Shown here piece by piece: positions 25,272 to 34,832 of a DNA stretch of 64,000 nt. A program made the position numbers and the translations under genes. The notes beneath the pieces are model-generated. The model was not told where the DNA came from. It searched no databases and saw only the letters and a program-made list of their open reading frames with translations. The DNA is taken from the NCBI GenBank assembly GCA_902546975.1, contig CACCLU010000001.1, positions 186,001 to 250,000 of the forward strand. The letters are read 5' to 3'. This DNA comes from an uncultured Alphaproteobacteria bacterium. Its GTDB lineage: Bacteria; Pseudomonadota; Alphaproteobacteria; HIMB59. How positions within the stretch are numbered: position 1 is the first letter of the stretch; the number at the start of each line of letters is the position of its first letter.

Positions 25272-25775
25272 TTAGTTAATTGCTACAGAAGATAATTTTT
25301 TATAACCTGCAGTAAAACCGCTCAAAGAATATGTTATTGTTGCTTCTCGATTGTCGAGGAATAAAACTTTTATCGATACTTGATTGCCTGATTTGAAAAA
25401 ATTTACGAAATTTTCTCCAATTATCTCTGCAACAAAACATGCGCTTTGATTACAATAAGCATAATTAAGGTCAATAGGATTTTCATCATCAATTTGAAAT
25501 TTAATTGGACTTTTTAAATTTACCGCATGAGGAAAAGCTATTTGCATTTGGGTTAATTTTTCTGGATTTATAGTTATAGATAAATAGCTGACAACTTCAT
25601 TTGTATTGGAGTCGATTACAAATTCTCTTAAATCACAAATTTTTTGATTTTGCTCGGAAACACAAGTGTATTGCCAAGCCTCGAATTTTTCTTGCTCCAA
25701 AATATGACTGTCTGCCAAAAGAGTGCTTATAAAAAAAAAGAAAAAAAAATTTAATTTAGATAAAAAAGAAAACAT
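25272..25775 (-). CDS. Invasion-associated locus B (IalB) family protein
   Basis: A 167-aa periplasmic protein: signal peptide with a poly-Phe core to about residue 21, then the IalB pattern FEAWQYTCVSEQNQKICDL with two Cys, a Pro-rich middle (FPHAVNLKSPIKF), YCNQSACFVAEI with two more Cys, and the final LSGFTAGYKKL. The four Cys probably form two disulphides. The family is common in alphaproteobacteria, including free-living ones; its role is unclear. Convergent with the MFS gene, 6 nt apart. Confidence 0.88.
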   Translation of the reverse strand: MFSFLSKLNFFFFFFISTLLADSHILEQEKFEAWQYTCVSEQNQKICDLREFVIDSNTNEVVSYLSITINPEKLTQMQIAFPHAVNLKSPIKFQIDDENPIDLNYAYCNQSACFVAEIIGENFVNFFKSGNQVSIKVLFLDNREATITYSLSGFTAGYKKLSSVAIN

Positions 25776-25805
25776 TAATTTAATCTACATCAATCAGAGA
25801 AATTG

Positions 25806-26849
25806 TTAATTTTTTAATTTTATTTGGATAATCTCATTATTAGATCCTATTCTTATCTTTGGGCCCCATGTTGCTGAACCAGAACTAACATATAAATAAT
25901 TATTCATTCTTTTATAAAGTCCATAATTTTGAGGAAATTTAAGTTTTACAATAAAATTGAAAGGAAAGATCTGCCCATTATGTGTGTGGCCAGAAAGCAT
26001 TAAATTAGCTTTAGTTGAAACTTTATCCCAAATCGAGGGTTTATGCACAATTAACAGATTGAATAAGTCTTTTTGAAAAAAATTTTCAAAATTAGAAATT
26101 TTTGATTTATCACTTATGTTGTCAGAGAGCCCAATTAAATTAATTCCATTTATTTTTAAAGACTCATTGTTTAGTGTTTGTATTCCAACATTATCAAGAT
26201 CATCAAGATGTTTTTTTGAGTTTTTAATATAATACTCATGATTGCCAGTAACAAAATAGATAGGTTTGTTAATTTTTTTAAACTCTCTAAGATCTTCGAT
26301 TTTAAAAGAACTACTATCAATTAAATCACCACCAATAATTAAAAAAGACGGATCTAATTTAATGATTTCAGATACAATTTTTTTAAGTGAAGATGGATGA
26401 TTTGAACCTATATGGACATCACTGATAAAAACAAATTTAAAACTTTTGTCTACTAGTTCTGAATTTAATGAGAGTTTTTTTATTTTAATCTTTTTTGAAT
26501 TAATATACCCGTAAATGATAGTAGGGATTTGAATGATAAAGAAAAAAATTGCTAAATTGTAACTACTTATAATCTTAAAATATTCAAAAGCGATTAGAGG
26601 TAATATTAAGAAAAAAGATACTGTGCCTATACCAAATCCCTCATAAACAAAAATTTTTATAAATTTATTTGTGCTTTTTGATCTAAAATAATAAAGACAT
26701 AGAGAAAATACCAAAGTAGTAGTTATAAAGACCTCTAATAATGATGTTGGATTACCTAGCCAAGTAGATAAAACATCAAATGGAAATATAAAAATTAAAT
26801 ACGAAATGAAGTAAAGAGTGATGATAGATAACATTACCCTAACTTTCAT
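25806..26849 (-). CDS. Membrane-bound metallophosphoesterase (YkuE/YaeI-like)
   Basis: About four membrane helices (residues 3-125) are followed by a calcineurin-type phosphoesterase: ISDVHIGSNHP (first Asp and His), IIGGDLIDSS, VTGNHEYY, VHKPS and LSGHTHNGQ, in the right order with all metal ligands. Relatives hydrolyse UDP-sugars or phospholipids at the membrane. I use the ATG at 26849, 11 nt inside the end of the DMT gene; an earlier ATG is at 26888. Confidence 0.85.
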   Translation of the reverse strand: MKVRVMLSIITLYFISYLIFIFPFDVLSTWLGNPTSLLEVFITTTLVFSLCLYYFRSKSTNKFIKIFVYEGFGIGTVSFFLILPLIAFEYFKIISSYNLAIFFFIIQIPTIIYGYINSKKIKIKKLSLNSELVDKSFKFVFISDVHIGSNHPSSLKKIVSEIIKLDPSFLIIGGDLIDSSSFKIEDLREFKKINKPIYFVTGNHEYYIKNSKKHLDDLDNVGIQTLNNESLKINGINLIGLSDNISDKSKISNFENFFQKDLFNLLIVHKPSIWDKVSTKANLMLSGHTHNGQIFPFNFIVKLKFPQNYGLYKRMNNYLYVSSGSATWGPKIRIGSNNEIIQIKLKN

Positions 26850-27711
26850 TTTTGCTTTTATCGAAGAAAAAAAGAAGGAGACCCGCAAGTATAACTATAA
26901 GTATTCCAAAATAATTATATATGGAGGGTAATTGACTAAAAATAATCCAGCCTAAAAATACACCATAAATAATTTGAAAATAACTTGTTAGACCAAATAC
27001 TGTAGAAGGTAGTGTTCTTGAACCATAAATTACAGCGCTAACACCAAGTCCCGCAAAAAGACCGCCTAAAATGGATAAAGACAGATCATTAAATGTCATT
27101 ATTACAAACTGGAATTTTGTTGTGAAAAAAAAGATTACAACACTTACGGCCATGCTAAAAAAAGCTGCGGGATATGAAGATGTTAGATAATTATATTTCC
27201 GCGTAATTAAGTGGGTAACTGCAATACAAAAGGCACCAATAAATACATACAAAACTCCTTGAATAGATACAGTGCTAGAGCCGAAGGGTTCTGCTGAGAT
27301 CAGTACTCCAAAAAAACCCATTAGTATTGCCATCACTCTTATAATGTTTATATCATCGCTCAAAAAAAAATGAGACATTACTAAAAGCATTAAAGGCGAA
27401 GTAAATAAAACAGGATAAACAATTGAAAGAGGTAGAAGCAGCACTCCTTTTAAGACACAAAGAAATCCTATTGTATGCACTATTCCCCTTATAATCTGAA
27501 AAGTGTAATTTTGATTTTGATAAAATTTAAAGCCGTGATTTTTAAATATGAAATAAGCTAAGGGTATTAAAGAAAACAATGCATTATAAAATAATAATTG
27601 CAAAATAGGATATCTGTCACCTAGAATTTTAATTACAGAGTCCATTGAAACTAGTAACACAAATCCAATTAAAGATACAAAAAAAGGTATTATAAAAACT
27701 CTATTAATCAT
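26839..27711 (-). CDS. DMT-superfamily permease (EamA type)
   Basis: A 290-aa protein with ten hydrophobic helices in two halves, as in EamA-type drug/metabolite transporters. The first half includes NALFSLIPLAYFI and the helix FQIIRGIVHTIGFLCVLKG; the second includes GLGVSAVIYGSRTLPSTVFGLTSYFQIIYGVFLGWI, the typical EamA end. The substrate is unknown. It is coupled to the phosphoesterase gene by overlap. Confidence 0.88.
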   Translation of the reverse strand: MINRVFIIPFFVSLIGFVLLVSMDSVIKILGDRYPILQLLFYNALFSLIPLAYFIFKNHGFKFYQNQNYTFQIIRGIVHTIGFLCVLKGVLLLPLSIVYPVLFTSPLMLLVMSHFFLSDDINIIRVMAILMGFFGVLISAEPFGSSTVSIQGVLYVFIGAFCIAVTHLITRKYNYLTSSYPAAFFSMAVSVVIFFFTTKFQFVIMTFNDLSLSILGGLFAGLGVSAVIYGSRTLPSTVFGLTSYFQIIYGVFLGWIIFSQLPSIYNYFGILIVILAGLLLFFFDKSKNES

Positions 27712-27730
27712 TTAAGAAAAATTAAGATCA

Positions 27731-28117
27731 TTATTTTTTTAGAGAAACACACTTTAATTCATACGACCAGTTTTTGTCGAATTCTTTGTATGATATTGAA
27801 AAATCTAAATCCAAAGTACTGTTAATTGATAAAATAGAAATATAGTCTTCAGTCTCATAATTAAAAACGAAATTGGGGTAATTTTCGATAAGCTCATATT
27901 TTTTCTCATCAAAACTACTATAAATATAAATTTTATCTTTTAAGTTTTCTTCTTTTAATAAATCTAATTGTGTACCAGAAACTTTTTGCTTACAGTCAAA
28001 ATACTTGAGCGCATTGATACTCTTATCACAAATACAGGCGAGAGAAAATTTATCTAATAAATCCGCATAAGTTAAATTTGGCAGTATTATAAAGAAAATA
28101 ATGATAAGGTTTTTCAT
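27731..28117 (-). CDS. Secreted hypothetical protein (128 aa)
   Basis: A signal peptide (hydrophobic residues 3-17, then TYADLL) is followed by a small domain with four Cys (CICDKS and DCKQ near the start and KCVSL near the end). Strand-rich acidic middle part. I do not recognise a family. It precedes the DMT gene by 19 nt on the same strand, so may share its transcript. Confidence 0.6.
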   Translation of the reverse strand: MKNLIIIFFIILPNLTYADLLDKFSLACICDKSINALKYFDCKQKVSGTQLDLLKEENLKDKIYIYSSFDEKKYELIENYPNFVFNYETEDYISILSINSTLDLDFSISYKEFDKNWSYELKCVSLKK

Positions 28118-28135
28118 ATTGGGTACTTATATATC

Positions 28136-28240
28136 ATGATGAATAAACAATTAATTACTATTATCATTTTTTGTGGGATAGGGTTTGCAGTCATAAGAAT
28201 TTTACTAGAAACATTTTTTCCTGGTGGAATTTCACTTTGA
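28136..28240 (+). CDS. 34-aa single-helix membrane peptide
   Basis: ATG-ATG at 28136/28139 opens a short frame that encodes one hydrophobic helix (ITIIIFCGIGFAVIRILLE) and a short tail ending GGISL. The stop TGA overlaps the TTG start of the next frame (TTGA), the coupling seen throughout this genome. Coding status is likely but not proven. No family recognised. Confidence 0.5.
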   Translation: MMNKQLITIIIFCGIGFAVIRILLETFFPGGISL

Positions 28241-28464
28241 ATGAAGATAATAGAAAAAAAATTTGGAATAAAGTTCAGTTAATCGGCGACGAAATTCAAT
28301 CACTTTTGAAGCCCTCGCCTTTTCATCCAAGGGGGAGAAACGCATATGCACATATCGCACTTAGCATTAAAAATAAGTATGGTTGCAGCTACAAAGATAT
28401 TCCTGATGGTCAATATGAAGAGGTCATTTTGTTTTTAGAGAATTTGAGAAAGAATCCTAACTAA
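28237..28464 (+). CDS. 75-aa hypothetical protein, TTG start
   Basis: From the TTG at 28237 the product is 75 aa; the frame is open further upstream, but that part codes for unlike residues and covers the 34-aa peptide. It is helical at both ends with a central HPRGRNAYAHIALSIK and then KYGCSYKDIPD. The conserved look of the middle suggests a nucleic-acid or protein-binding helix pair, but I cannot name a family. Together with the peptide before it and the SprT-like gene after it, it forms a run of small plus-strand genes. Confidence 0.6.
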   Translation: MNEDNRKKIWNKVQLIGDEIQSLLKPSPFHPRGRNAYAHIALSIKNKYGCSYKDIPDGQYEEVILFLENLRKNPN

Positions 28465-28511
28465 ATTTTCTTGATTTTTTTCTGATAAACTTTATTTGTA
28501 AATTGAAATTC

Positions 28512-28910
28512 ATGCCTAGAACAAAAAGCTTAGCAGCGCTCATAGAGCATTATGGTGAAGAAAGAATATATAATCCAAAAGCAAATAAAGTGCCTGCTAT
28601 TTATAAAATATTAAATAGGCATATCTTCAATAATCGACTCAAAAATCCAAAGATTACGATACGAAGAATGCATGGAGCTCTAGGTCTATTTGAATTTAAT
28701 CCTTACGCTACAAAATTTTGTTACAAAATAACTATTCATAATAAATTTAAAAATTTTAGAGAATTCGTAGAAATCCTTGGTCATGAAATGGTTCATTACT
28801 ATCAAAAGCTAATTTTAAAACAAAATTCTGCCAAACATAATAAGGAATTCTATAGTTTCAAAAACAAATTTAAAAAGTTAGGGCTTAATTTAAAAAGGGT
28901 TTATAGATAA
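28512..28910 (+). CDS. SprT-like zinc metalloprotease-domain protein
   Basis: A 132-aa protein with the zincin motif GHEMVHYYQ (HExxH near residue 95), an upstream strand region with ITIRRMHGALGLFEFNP, and a basic C-terminal end. The length and motif position match compact SprT-like (M78/SprT-type) domains. It could be a DNA-associated protease or a structural relative; the zinc-ribbon seen in full SprT is missing. The start is the ATG at 28512; an in-frame TTG lies at 28503. Confidence 0.75.
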   Translation: MPRTKSLAALIEHYGEERIYNPKANKVPAIYKILNRHIFNNRLKNPKITIRRMHGALGLFEFNPYATKFCYKITIHNKFKNFREFVEILGHEMVHYYQKLILKQNSAKHNKEFYSFKNKFKKLGLNLKRVYR

Positions 28911-28912
28911 TT

Positions 28913-30943
28913 TTACCTAAACGAAGACTCTAAATTTCCACCATCTACAGTTATTACACTTGCAGTCGACTTGTAAGACAAAGCCAAATGATAAAAAGCA
29001 TCGGCTACATCGATTGCTTTAACTTCCTGTTTTAATAGGTTTCCAGACATATATTGCTTAGTAGTTAAACCTCTTGCTTTAGATCTCTTTGTAATCATAT
29101 CATCGGTCATCAAGCCACTTCTAATCCTATCAGCATTAACTCCATTAAAACGAATTCCATAATCACTGTACTCAGTTACATATTGTTTCATTAAAAATAA
29201 TAGAGCAGCTTTTGTAAGACCATAGGCAGCATAATTTTTTCCAGGATTTACAGCTTGTTTAGAAATATTAAACAAAACAACTCCACGGGTTTTTTGCCTT
29301 TTCATTATCTCAACTCCGTGTTTAACAAAATAGTGATGTGCAAAAAGGTTAAGATCAAAACTTTTATCAAATTGTTGCTTTGTGAGTTTTTCCAAAGACT
29401 CAACAGTAGCAAACCCTGCATTAGAAATAAGAATATCTACACCGCCATAAATAGTGGATATTTGTTTAAATACATCCCTGACTTTGTCTTCATTTGTGAT
29501 ATCACATTTTATATAACTCATCCCAGTTATATCCTGTTTGATATTTTCAGGGTTGACAATATCAATAATGATTACATCTGCTCCTTCTGCTTTAAATTTT
29601 TGTGCTGTGACATAACCGATACCCCCAAGGCCGCCTGTAACAACTGCTACCTGTCCTTTAAGTTTTTGAGATGAATTTTTAATTTTTGCAAGCTCAAGGG
29701 GCCAATATTCCATTCTAAAAATTTCTTTTTCAGGTATAGAGTTAAAATTTCCAAACTTAGCAGCCTGTAAAATTACTGAGAGAGAATTCAAACCTACATC
29801 CATTGCTATTTTGGCATCTTTAAATGTTGGCCCTGTGGAAAAAATGCCAATACCTTTTACTAAAATTAATCTTGGATAGGGGTCTAACATTGAGGCACTA
29901 GAGTTATATTTATGATTACGTTTAAAGTATTTTTTATAATTCTCTTTAAAATTTTCAATAGATTGAATTATGATTTTTTCTAGATTATTAGATTTTTCTT
30001 TTGATAAATCGATAATTAATGGCTTCGATTTAATCCTTATAACATGATCAGGTGTGACTGGTCCCTCATTTGTAAACTTTTTTAAGTTAGGATGCGAGAA
30101 TAATTCGTCAAAGAATTTTGGTTTATTAAAATGCACAACCTTTCTTTCAAAATCATCACCACGTTTATTGGCTATTTGTTGCCTTATCAGATTTGAAACT
30201 TCTGAAATACTAATTTTTTTTTCAACGTATTTGCTAACCCTAATACGCTTAGATTTTTTTGTGAGCTCTTTTTCAGCCTTAGTTATATATTCAATCATTC
30301 TTTCGTAACTCTCTTTTGCATTATTCGCAAAAGTAAAAATTCCATGATTTAAAAGAATTAATCCTTTTACATTTGGATTTTTATCAAATACCTCAGAGGC
30401 TTTTTTTGCTAATTCAAAACCAGGCATAATGTATGGAACGATACCCATTTCATCACCAAATACATGTTTACATATTTTTTCTGGATTAGGTTGATCAATA
30501 AGTGAGAGAATTGCATTAGAGTGGGAGTGATCAACAAATTTGTGAGGGAGGAACGCGTGTAAAAGAGTTTCTACAGAGGCATTTGGGAAAGAAGTATCAA
30601 GCATATATTTACGCTGATAATTTACCATTTGAAAATCATCCAACTCAATGAGTTTTCTCATATTAAGAAGATTTTTCATTTCTAAAGCTGGGAAACCATC
30701 CTCCTCAATATTACCCATATCTTTCCCACTACCTTTTACATAAATAATTTCCTCATTTTTATCTAGAAGTGTATCTAATGACGATTTCACCGAAGTATTC
30801 CCTCCTCCATGAAGAACAACGGTAGGATCATTTCCCAAAAGTTGTGTTGTATAAATGCGTAGTGCTAAGTCTTTAGAAACACCTCTTTTTGCATATTTTT
30901 TTATGTAAGATTTTGCTTCGTTTTCTTTATATTTACTTTTCAT
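28913..30943 (-). CDS. Bifunctional class II aldolase / short-chain dehydrogenase
   Basis: A 676-aa fusion. The N-terminal part (to about 410) is a class II aldolase: GGGNTSVK near 47, the His pair in VDHSHSNAI near 138 and the third His in LNHGIFTF near 202. The C-terminal part (from about 428) is an SDR: VVTGGLGGIGYVTAQKF, SNAGFATVE and the Tyr in YAAYGLTKAAL. Rhizobial rhamnose clusters hold this fusion, as rhamnulose-1-phosphate aldolase with lactaldehyde dehydrogenase. So it probably cleaves a ketose-1-phosphate to dihydroxyacetone phosphate and an aldehyde that its SDR half oxidises. It ends the operon that begins with the sugar-binding protein. Confidence 0.87.
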   Translation of the reverse strand: MKSKYKENEAKSYIKKYAKRGVSKDLALRIYTTQLLGNDPTVVLHGGGNTSVKSSLDTLLDKNEEIIYVKGSGKDMGNIEEDGFPALEMKNLLNMRKLIELDDFQMVNYQRKYMLDTSFPNASVETLLHAFLPHKFVDHSHSNAILSLIDQPNPEKICKHVFGDEMGIVPYIMPGFELAKKASEVFDKNPNVKGLILLNHGIFTFANNAKESYERMIEYITKAEKELTKKSKRIRVSKYVEKKISISEVSNLIRQQIANKRGDDFERKVVHFNKPKFFDELFSHPNLKKFTNEGPVTPDHVIRIKSKPLIIDLSKEKSNNLEKIIIQSIENFKENYKKYFKRNHKYNSSASMLDPYPRLILVKGIGIFSTGPTFKDAKIAMDVGLNSLSVILQAAKFGNFNSIPEKEIFRMEYWPLELAKIKNSSQKLKGQVAVVTGGLGGIGYVTAQKFKAEGADVIIIDIVNPENIKQDITGMSYIKCDITNEDKVRDVFKQISTIYGGVDILISNAGFATVESLEKLTKQQFDKSFDLNLFAHHYFVKHGVEIMKRQKTRGVVLFNISKQAVNPGKNYAAYGLTKAALLFLMKQYVTEYSDYGIRFNGVNADRIRSGLMTDDMITKRSKARGLTTKQYMSGNLLKQEVKAIDVADAFYHLALSYKSTASVITVDGGNLESSFR

Positions 30944-30962
30944 TGAATTAGCTGAGTATAAA

Positions 30963-32021
30963 TTAATCTATTCTTTTGGTTGATGAATGATCAAATAGAT
31001 GTGCTTTTTCAATGTTGATTGAAAGAGGAATGACATCACCATTTTTAATTGTGGTACGTCCACCATTTTGAACTACTCTGAATTCGTTATCATCTAACAT
31101 TGCTATTATATGAGTCTCTGAACCAGTTGTTTCAACTAAAACTACCTCTGCTTTGATATTTGAGCTTGGATCTATGCTCACGTCAGTAGGTCTTATGCCA
31201 TAAACTACATTTTGATTATTTGTTACATTTTTTTTTGAGTGAGGTAAGTTCTGTGACTTTAATTTAATACTACCCTTATCTGTTACAACTCCCTCAAGTA
31301 GATTAATTGCAGGAGTGCCAATAAAATCGGCAACAAATAAATTATTTGGTTTTTCATAAATTTCATTTGGAGTTGCTATTTGTTCAATAATACCATTGTT
31401 CATAATCACTATCTCGTCAGCCATAGTCATAGCCTCAATTTGATCATGAGTTACATAAATAGTGGTAGCATTTTGTTGATTATGTAATTTTCTAATTTCT
31501 AATCTCATATGAGCTCTTAATTTTGCATCAAGATTTGACAAAGGCTCATCGAACAAAAATACCTTCGGGTCTCTTACTAATGCTCTACCCATAGCTACCC
31601 TTTGCCTTTGTCCACCTGACAGCTCTTTTGGTGTTCTGTTCAAAAAATCTGTTAAATTTAATACAGAAGCAGCCCACTCAACTTTTTCTTTTATCTCATG
31701 GCTAGCCATTTTTCTGATCTGTAAACTGAATGCAATATTATCAAAGACATTCATTTGAGGGTACAAAGCGTAGTTTTGAAAAACCATTGCTATATCTCTA
31801 TCTCTTGGGTGGATATTATTAATAATGTCTCCTCCTATTGAAATTTCCCCACTAGAAATAGTTTCTAATCCAGCGGTCATTCTCAATAAAGTAGTCTTTC
31901 CACATCCTGAAGGGCCAAGTAAAACAACAAATTTTTGATTACCAATATTTAGATTTATATCTTTTAGTACCTCCACAGAACCAAAGTTTTTTTTAATATT
32001 TATATATTCTACTTCAGACAT
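30963..32021 (-). CDS. Sugar ABC transporter ATP-binding protein (MalK/UgpC type)
   Basis: A 352-aa ATPase: Walker A GPSGCGKTT (residues 37-45), Q-loop FQNYALYPQM, signature LSGGQRQRVAMGRA (near 135), Walker B VFLFDEPLSNLD, H-loop THDQIEAM. A C-terminal TOBE/regulatory domain (from about 245) is present, as in carbohydrate importers of the CUT1 class. It overlaps the dehydrogenase gene by 8 nt and surely serves the binding protein and permeases nearby. Confidence 0.93.
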   Translation of the reverse strand: MSEVEYINIKKNFGSVEVLKDINLNIGNQKFVVLLGPSGCGKTTLLRMTAGLETISSGEISIGGDIINNIHPRDRDIAMVFQNYALYPQMNVFDNIAFSLQIRKMASHEIKEKVEWAASVLNLTDFLNRTPKELSGGQRQRVAMGRALVRDPKVFLFDEPLSNLDAKLRAHMRLEIRKLHNQQNATTIYVTHDQIEAMTMADEIVIMNNGIIEQIATPNEIYEKPNNLFVADFIGTPAINLLEGVVTDKGSIKLKSQNLPHSKKNVTNNQNVVYGIRPTDVSIDPSSNIKAEVVLVETTGSETHIIAMLDDNEFRVVQNGGRTTIKNGDVIPLSINIEKAHLFDHSSTKRID

Positions 32022-33315
32022 TTATTAATCCATCTAGTTGATTGCTATCCCCGGCTAAATCAAGAATAGTGTATCGATCTCTTATGAACCTAGCATATCT
32101 TAGAGCATCTTTATAAAAATTACTATCAAGTTTAGCATCTTCGGGAGTTCTTAATGCGCCGCACTCTCCCATAGAATTCCAAATAATGTCAAAGTCTAAC
32201 ATTTTCTCTCTTAGGGGTTGAACAAATTCGATCCAGTTCTTGTGAAAAAAATTATTTATCATCTCTGCTCTCTTTTCATCGAATATTTTTGTCTTCATTG
32301 CATCGTGAATTGTGTCTAACATTTGATGACCAAGTTTTTGAATGATTTCTTGCTCTGGTATTTGAGTAGGTTTTATTATTGGTGGTGTATCTTTATTTAG
32401 AATAGAATTTTGGATTTTTGAAATACTAATAGTTGCAATTCCCACTTGTTCTCCATGAGACGTTCCAGGATGGTTATCTTTTGCAAACATATCTATGTAA
32501 TGAGAAATGCCATGTTCACCCATACTTCCCACATGAGTTGTCTGTGTAAATGAAGTACCCAATCCCATTATTGCAGAGATACGTGTTAGTAAAGCAAGGG
32601 CTTCTATATCTCCTTTTGCAATTAATGAAGCGCTTTCAATCATATCTTTCTCATATAAAGCTAAAAGAGAATACGGTGCTGTTTGATAATCAGTCTTTAA
32701 AATTTTATGAGACATCAACCAATCAACCTGTGCAGTTGTTCGACAAATTACATCTGCAAAAGCAGCAGCAGTAAGTCTTTTGGGACACATACTGAGAACT
32801 TCCAAATCAAAGAAAACACCTTGTGCATAATGCGCAACCAATGATTTTTTGATCCCATCAAAAGATATAGAGGCTGTGCCTGTTGTGTAAGCATTCATAG
32901 GAGTAGTCGCAAAGACAGAATATGATTTTTTTTCAAGAAAAGTTGCATACTTTATACTATCGCTGACTGTTCCTGACCCTACAGCAATAACTCCATCGTA
33001 ATCTTTTATTTTTTTTCTTAAAAATTCTACACCTTCAATACTTGATGATGGGCTCTCCCATATATACTCATCTGCTTTTACTTTACCTTGAAGATTTTTA
33101 TAAATTCTTGAACCAAGGGCTTTGTGTGTAAATTGATCACTTACAACAAGAAGATTTTGGTTTGGATGTAATTGAGAAATCAATAATGACTCTTTACCGT
33201 CTAAGCTTTTATCTATTTCAATTTTTTTAATTGGGATGCCGTATTTCCTTTTATCTTCAGGGTTAACCCATTTGCCTGCAATTAAATCTTTTATTACGCC
33301 ATTATAATCTGTCAT
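32014..33315 (-). CDS. Iron-containing alcohol dehydrogenase, sn-glycerol-1-phosphate dehydrogenase-like (AraM/EgsA)
   Basis: A 433-aa protein of the G1PDH/AraM branch. The nucleotide loop is IAVGSGTVSDSIKY (near residue 112); metal ligands are the Asp of AAFADVICR and the His of GEHGISHY and SHGEQVG, as in the family. These enzymes interconvert dihydroxyacetone phosphate and sn-glycerol-1-phosphate, although bacterial members in sugar clusters may use another phospho-sugar or polyol. It lies between a kinase and the ABC ATPase, overlapping each. Confidence 0.82.
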   Translation of the reverse strand: MTDYNGVIKDLIAGKWVNPEDKRKYGIPIKKIEIDKSLDGKESLLISQLHPNQNLLVVSDQFTHKALGSRIYKNLQGKVKADEYIWESPSSSIEGVEFLRKKIKDYDGVIAVGSGTVSDSIKYATFLEKKSYSVFATTPMNAYTTGTASISFDGIKKSLVAHYAQGVFFDLEVLSMCPKRLTAAAFADVICRTTAQVDWLMSHKILKTDYQTAPYSLLALYEKDMIESASLIAKGDIEALALLTRISAIMGLGTSFTQTTHVGSMGEHGISHYIDMFAKDNHPGTSHGEQVGIATISISKIQNSILNKDTPPIIKPTQIPEQEIIQKLGHQMLDTIHDAMKTKIFDEKRAEMINNFFHKNWIEFVQPLREKMLDFDIIWNSMGECGALRTPEDAKLDSNFYKDALRYARFIRDRYTILDLAGDSNQLDGLINV

Positions 33316-34832
33316 GATTTATATTTTTCAGTAAATTGAACAAGAGATTTATTAATTGATTTATTTGAGTCATAAACATTTTGGTAAATATTAATTAAAT
33401 CTTGATATTTTGATTTGTTATCTAAGTTAGGTTCGATAAGTCGAGTTTTTCCTGACATATTTTCTGCGGACTCTTTTATACTGCTATACCAACCTGCCCC
33501 ATAAGCAGCTATCATACCAGCGCCCAATGATGATGCTTCTACAGTGTCTGCAATAAGAACATTCTTTCCAGATGCATCAGCCAACATTTGCACCCATGCA
33601 GGACTATTCGCCCCTCCTCCTATCGCTAGATATTCTTTTACATTTATACCTGTTTCTTTTTCGATATTTTGAGTTCTAAAAACGGAGTCTAGGGTCAATC
33701 CTTCTAATATCGATCTATAAACATGATAGGGAGTGTGACTTATACTTAAACCAACTATAATCCCTCTTGCATATGAATCCCAATAAGGATCCATTACTCC
33801 ACCAGTGTATGGTTGTAAAATCAATCCATCACTTCCAATTGGTATTTTATTAATTTGTTCTTCTAAGTTTTTAAAAAAATTTGGATCTTTCCTATCACCA
33901 TGTATAAATTGGTCGACATACCAGTTGACTAATAAAGCTCCTGACAATAATACATTTTCCATTATAAAACCTTCTCCGTGTGCAGCAATTTCTGTTCTCC
34001 AATTTTTTGAAATTTTATAGTCCTTTGACCAAACTCCAGAAACGACAGCTGTTCCAAGATTGATATATGCTCTATCTGATTTTGTACAATTTGTGCCAAG
34101 ACCAGCGAGTTGTCCATCACCCCCTGCAGCAAATATACTTAAACCTTCTTTTAAACCAGTTTGGTGAGATGCATCCTTTGAAACTTTGCCTATGCAGGTT
34201 CCTGGTTTGAACGATTTAGGAAGTCTTGATTCATCAATATTCAAATGTTCCAATATATCTTTGGACCAACATTTATTGACAACATCAAACATTCCATGAG
34301 GATCCGAACTTATCCAACCGGTGTTAAATTCCCCTGATAATCTATGAACTAAAAAAGCTTGAACATCTGCAAAACAAGCAACTTCATCAAATATTTTTTT
34401 TTCATTTTTCTTAAGCCAATAAACTCTATAAAGACATGGACATGGATCTTTTGGACGTCCTGTAATTTTGTGAATTTGGCCTTCACCCATTATAGAATTC
34501 AACTCTTCTACTTCCTCTACAGATCTTTTGTCCATCCAAACTGTGGCTGGGTAAACTGCTTTCCCTGACTTGTCTAATTTTGCTAAAGTTTCACGTTGAT
34601 TGGATATGGCTAGTCCTTCAACTTTAGTTATATCTATTTTTTTAGCTAATTCACTGCATGATACGCAAAAAGCTTTCCACCAATCCTCGACATCCTGTTC
34701 AAATTTTTCAAGGCTTGGGTTGTTTAAAGGAATATCACATCTGCCCTCAGCGATCGCATTACCTTTATCATCCCATGCAATTACTTTTGTTGATTGTGTA
34801 GAACTGTCGACGCCAATAACTAGACGTGTCAT
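33312..34832 (-). CDS. FGGY-family carbohydrate kinase (xylulokinase-like)
   Basis: A 506-aa two-domain sugar kinase. The phosphate-binding loop GVDSSTQSTKVIAWD opens the protein, ISNQRETLAKLDKSG and VWMDKRS follow (near 77-102), and the second half contains GGDGQLAGLGTN and the FGGY signature region YLAIGGGANSPAWVQMLAD (near 400). It probably phosphorylates an imported keto-sugar or polyol. It abuts the SDR start and overlaps the dehydrogenase start by 4 nt (ATGA). It is only distantly like the second FGGY kinase at 43119. Confidence 0.88.
   Translation of the reverse strand: MTRLVIGVDSSTQSTKVIAWDDKGNAIAEGRCDIPLNNPSLEKFEQDVEDWWKAFCVSCSELAKKIDITKVEGLAISNQRETLAKLDKSGKAVYPATVWMDKRSVEEVEELNSIMGEGQIHKITGRPKDPCPCLYRVYWLKKNEKKIFDEVACFADVQAFLVHRLSGEFNTGWISSDPHGMFDVVNKCWSKDILEHLNIDESRLPKSFKPGTCIGKVSKDASHQTGLKEGLSIFAAGGDGQLAGLGTNCTKSDRAYINLGTAVVSGVWSKDYKISKNWRTEIAAHGEGFIMENVLLSGALLVNWYVDQFIHGDRKDPNFFKNLEEQINKIPIGSDGLILQPYTGGVMDPYWDSYARGIIVGLSISHTPYHVYRSILEGLTLDSVFRTQNIEKETGINVKEYLAIGGGANSPAWVQMLADASGKNVLIADTVEASSLGAGMIAAYGAGWYSSIKESAENMSGKTRLIEPNLDNKSKYQDLINIYQNVYDSNKSINKSLVQFTEKYKS

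Noticed and set aside
28171-28236. Upstream extension of the 75-aa gene to a TTG at 28171
   Set aside because: The extension is read through the 34-aa peptide in another frame and gives an unlikely Trp/Cys-rich start; the TTG at 28237 fits the coupling pattern.
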